A stretch of 6,194 nt of DNA from Lachnospiraceae bacterium UBA3287 (GTDB taxonomy: Bacteria; Bacillota; Clostridia; Lachnospirales; Lachnospiraceae). The stretch covers positions 1-6,194 of the forward strand of contig DETN01000067.1 of NCBI GenBank assembly GCA_002362155.1, written 5' to 3'. The notes below the pieces were generated by a model that was not told where the DNA came from, did no database searches, and saw only the letters and a list, made by a program, of their open reading frames with translations. Shown piece by piece: positions 4,671 through 6,194 of the stretch (positions are counted from its first letter, which is position 1; every line of letters starts with the position of its first letter). The position numbers were made by a program, and so were the translations under genes.

Positions 4671-4756
4671 GGGACAGGAAAGCAGTGGCGCAGGGGACAG
4701 GAAAGCAGGCATGCAGGGGACAGGAAAGCAGGGGTGCAGGAGGCAGGAAATCGCAG
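4671..4756. repeat. 23-bp tandem repeat, about 3.7 copies
   Basis: Three full 23-bp units lie head to tail at 4671-4693, 4694-4716 and 4717-4739. All share GGGACAGGAAAGCAG followed by a variable five-base core (TGGCG, GCATG, GGGTG) and CAG. A decayed fourth unit covers 4740-4756. A period of 23 is not a multiple of three, so a conserved peptide repeat is unlikely; the open frame across it starts inside yerC and has no signal of its own. The array lies in the 234-bp gene-free stretch between yerC's terminator and the symporter's 3' end. I see no other gene there (4611-4844). Confidence 0.85.
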
Positions 4757-4769
4757 GATCGGACCATAA

Positions 4770-4810
4770 GTGAAAAGAGACATCCAGACCGGCCGGATGC
4801 CTCTTTTCAC
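4770..4810 (-). terminator. Long hairpin downstream of the sodium:solute symporter gene
   Basis: Positions 4770-4785 and 4795-4810 form a 16-bp stem with a nine-base loop, 34 bp after the symporter stop codon. The single mismatch on the plus strand (A4780/C4800) becomes a G-U pair in minus-strand RNA, so the stem is uninterrupted only in the symporter transcript. The U-rich part (CTCTTTTCAC) lies within the stem and little of a U-tract follows. It may therefore act as a 3'-end stabiliser or a processed end rather than a textbook terminator. Confidence 0.65.
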
Positions 4811-4844
4811 AGGAAAATCCTGAAAGGAATAGGAGTATGGCTTT

Positions 4845-6194
4845 TTATTCTTCGTTGTCGCCAAGCATCTTGGATCTGGAGACCATGACCTTCTCGTCAT
4901 AGCATGCAAAGGCTTCTTCCACGACCTTTCTGTTGGGCTTGGGGGTGAACAGAGAGACCACGGGAACGATCACAAGGCCTGCCAGCATGCAGAAGGCGCC
5001 GGCGTTGATGGGAGACTGGAGCAGGGCCGGGAAGCTGGACCGGACGAACATGTTGGCCAGCATGACCACGGTGGAGAAGACGAAGCTGCACCAGCAGCTG
5101 ATCTTGGTAGCGCCTTTCCAGTAGAGGCCGTAGAGGAAGGGAGCCAGGAAGGCGCCTGCCAGAGCGCCCCATGATACGCCCATGAGCTGAGCGATGAAGG
5201 TGACGTTGGACTTGTACTGGATGATGGCGATGATGACGGAGATGGCCACGAAGACCACGATCAGGCAGCGCATGATGAAGACCTGCTTCTTTTCGTCCAT
5301 TTCCTTGACCACGTAGCCCTTGAGCAGGTCCAGGGTCAGGGTGGAGCTGGAGGTCAGCACCAGGGAAGACAGGGTGGACATGGAGGCGGACAGGACCAGG
5401 ATCACCACGATGGCGATCAGGATATCCGGAAGGCCCGACAGCATGGTGGGAATGACGGAGTCAAAGCCGTTTGCCGCAATGTCGATCTTGTCGGAGAAAA
5501 GTCTGCCGAAGCCGCCCAGGAAATAGCAGCCGCCTGCCACTACAAGGGCGAAGAAGGTGGAGATCACGGTACCGGTGGAAATGGACTTTTCACTCTTGAT
5601 GGCATAGAACTTCTGGACCATCTGGGGAAGGCCCCAGGTACCCAGAGAGGTCAGGATGACGACGCCCAGAAGGTTCAGGGGATCGGGACCCAGGAAGGAA
5701 GCGAAGATGCCGGGAGTGGTGGAGACGGTCTCGTCGCTGACTCTGGCCAGTCCGTCCAGGGCTGCCAGAAGACCGCCCTGGCTGTTGAGTACGGCCAGGA
5801 TGACGGCGGTAATGCCGAAGAGCATGACGATGCCCTGTACGAAGTCGTTGATGGCGGTGGCCATGTAGCCGCCGGCGATGACATAGATGCCGGTCAGGAC
5901 GGCCATGACCACGACGCAGATGGTATAGTCCACGTTGAAGGCCATGCCGAACAGTCTGGAAAGACCGTTATAGAGGGAGGCGGTATAGGGGATCAGGAAG
6001 ATGAAGGTAACGACGGAGGCCGCGATCTTCAGGGAAGAGGATCCGAACCTGGCCTCGAAGAACTGAGGCATGGTGGCGGAGTCCAGGTGCTGGGTCATGA
6101 TCCTGGTGCGTCTTCCCAGAACGACCCAGGCCAGAAGAGAGCCCAGAATGGTGTTGCCGATGCCGGCCCAGGTGGCGGCGATGCCGTATTTCCA
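4845..6194 (-). CDS. Sodium:solute symporter (SSS/PutP-like), N terminus missing at right edge
   Basis: The minus-strand reading frame is open from the right edge to the stop at 4847-4845; 449 residues are visible, so the ATG at 6098 is internal rather than the start. By comparison with PutP, roughly 75 N-terminal residues lie outside the window. Visible numbering: GRRTR (27-31) and ATMPQFFEARFG (40-51) are typical of the loop after the second helix. GGYMATAINDFVQG (108-121) is the conserved SSS segment, GLPQMVQKFYAIKS (188-201) follows, and SASMSTLSS (269-277) matches the helix whose Ser/Thr pair contributes to the Na2 sodium site in PutP and vSGLT. About ten further hydrophobic helices are present and the tail is hydrophilic, ending in DNEE. 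The protein couples sodium entry to solute uptake at the cytoplasmic membrane. The substrate (proline, pantothenate or another) cannot be told. Its promoter is outside the window. Confidence 0.9.
   Translation of the reverse strand, partial: WKYGIAATWAGIGNTILGSLLAWVVLGRRTRIMTQHLDSATMPQFFEARFGSSSLKIAASVVTFIFLIPYTASLYNGLSRLFGMAFNVDYTICVVVMAVLTGIYVIAGGYMATAINDFVQGIVMLFGITAVILAVLNSQGGLLAALDGLARVSDETVSTTPGIFASFLGPDPLNLLGVVILTSLGTWGLPQMVQKFYAIKSEKSISTGTVISTFFALVVAGGCYFLGGFGRLFSDKIDIAANGFDSVIPTMLSGLPDILIAIVVILVLSASMSTLSSLVLTSSSTLTLDLLKGYVVKEMDEKKQVFIMRCLIVVFVAISVIIAIIQYKSNVTFIAQLMGVSWGALAGAFLAPFLYGLYWKGATKISCWCSFVFSTVVMLANMFVRSSFPALLQSPINAGAFCMLAGLVIVPVVSLFTPKPNRKVVEEAFACYDEKVMVSRSKMLGDNEE

Noticed and set aside
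4671..4756. The tandem repeat as a CRISPR array.
   Set aside because: Units abut with only five variable bases between conserved stretches; there are no spacers of 25-40 bp, no palindromic repeat and no cas gene in the window.
4504..4773. A small Arg/Lys/Gln-rich open frame running from yerC through the tandem repeat.
   Set aside because: It starts inside yerC in another frame, crosses a strong terminator and has no ribosome binding site; the repeat period is not a multiple of three.
4845..6098. The ATG at 6098 as the start of the symporter.
   Set aside because: The frame stays open with PutP-like sequence to the window edge, and no ribosome binding site precedes this ATG, so it is an internal methionine.

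Overview
The window looks like chromosomal DNA of a moderately GC-rich member of the Clostridia (Bacillota), most likely a Lachnospiraceae-type anaerobe. The grounds are strong AGGAGG-type ribosome binding sites, a YerC/YecD-type TrpR-like regulator, a two-CxxC zinc-ribbon protein, a Bcp-type peroxiredoxin, a short flavodoxin and a ComB-family phosphatase in a plainly bacterial setting. Species cannot be fixed from the sequence. I see no rRNA, tRNA, insertion sequence, phage gene or CRISPR array.

Layout from left to right. At 1-272 (minus) is the N-terminal part of a zinc-ribbon protein that runs off the left edge, with its own promoter and a perfect hairpin near the transcription start. At 435-1274 (minus) is a complete ten-helix EamA/DMT-type transporter. 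Divergent from it, at 1385-1885 (plus), is a single-domain MazG-type nucleotide pyrophosphohydrolase. Next on the plus strand come a small flavodoxin-like protein (1996-2403), preceded by an AT-rich promoter with repeated AGATTGTA boxes, and a Bcp/PrxQ peroxiredoxin (2554-3012), whose best promoter lies upstream of a terminator-like hairpin. A 16-bp-stem bidirectional terminator, followed by a second plus-strand hairpin, separates bcp from the convergent comB homologue (3186-3884, minus).

A 363-bp divergent intergenic region (3885-4247) holds promoters for comB and for the TrpR-like regulator (4248-4550, plus), plus a dyad, a 13-bp tandem duplication and a structured leader. The regulator ends at a strong terminator. 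A gene-free stretch follows (4611-4844), carrying about 3.7 copies of a 23-bp tandem repeat and a long hairpin. A sodium:solute symporter (4845-6194, minus) runs off the right edge without its N terminus.

The genes are mostly single transcription units rather than one operon. A loose theme is housekeeping protection: MazG may clean the nucleotide pool, Bcp reduces peroxides, and the flavodoxin may carry electrons. No dedicated multi-gene new system is visible. The items most worth a second look are regulatory and repeat structures: the AGATTGTA boxes, the bcp leader hairpin, the 23-bp repeats and the comB/yerC intergenic region. The orphan comB homologue is also of interest.
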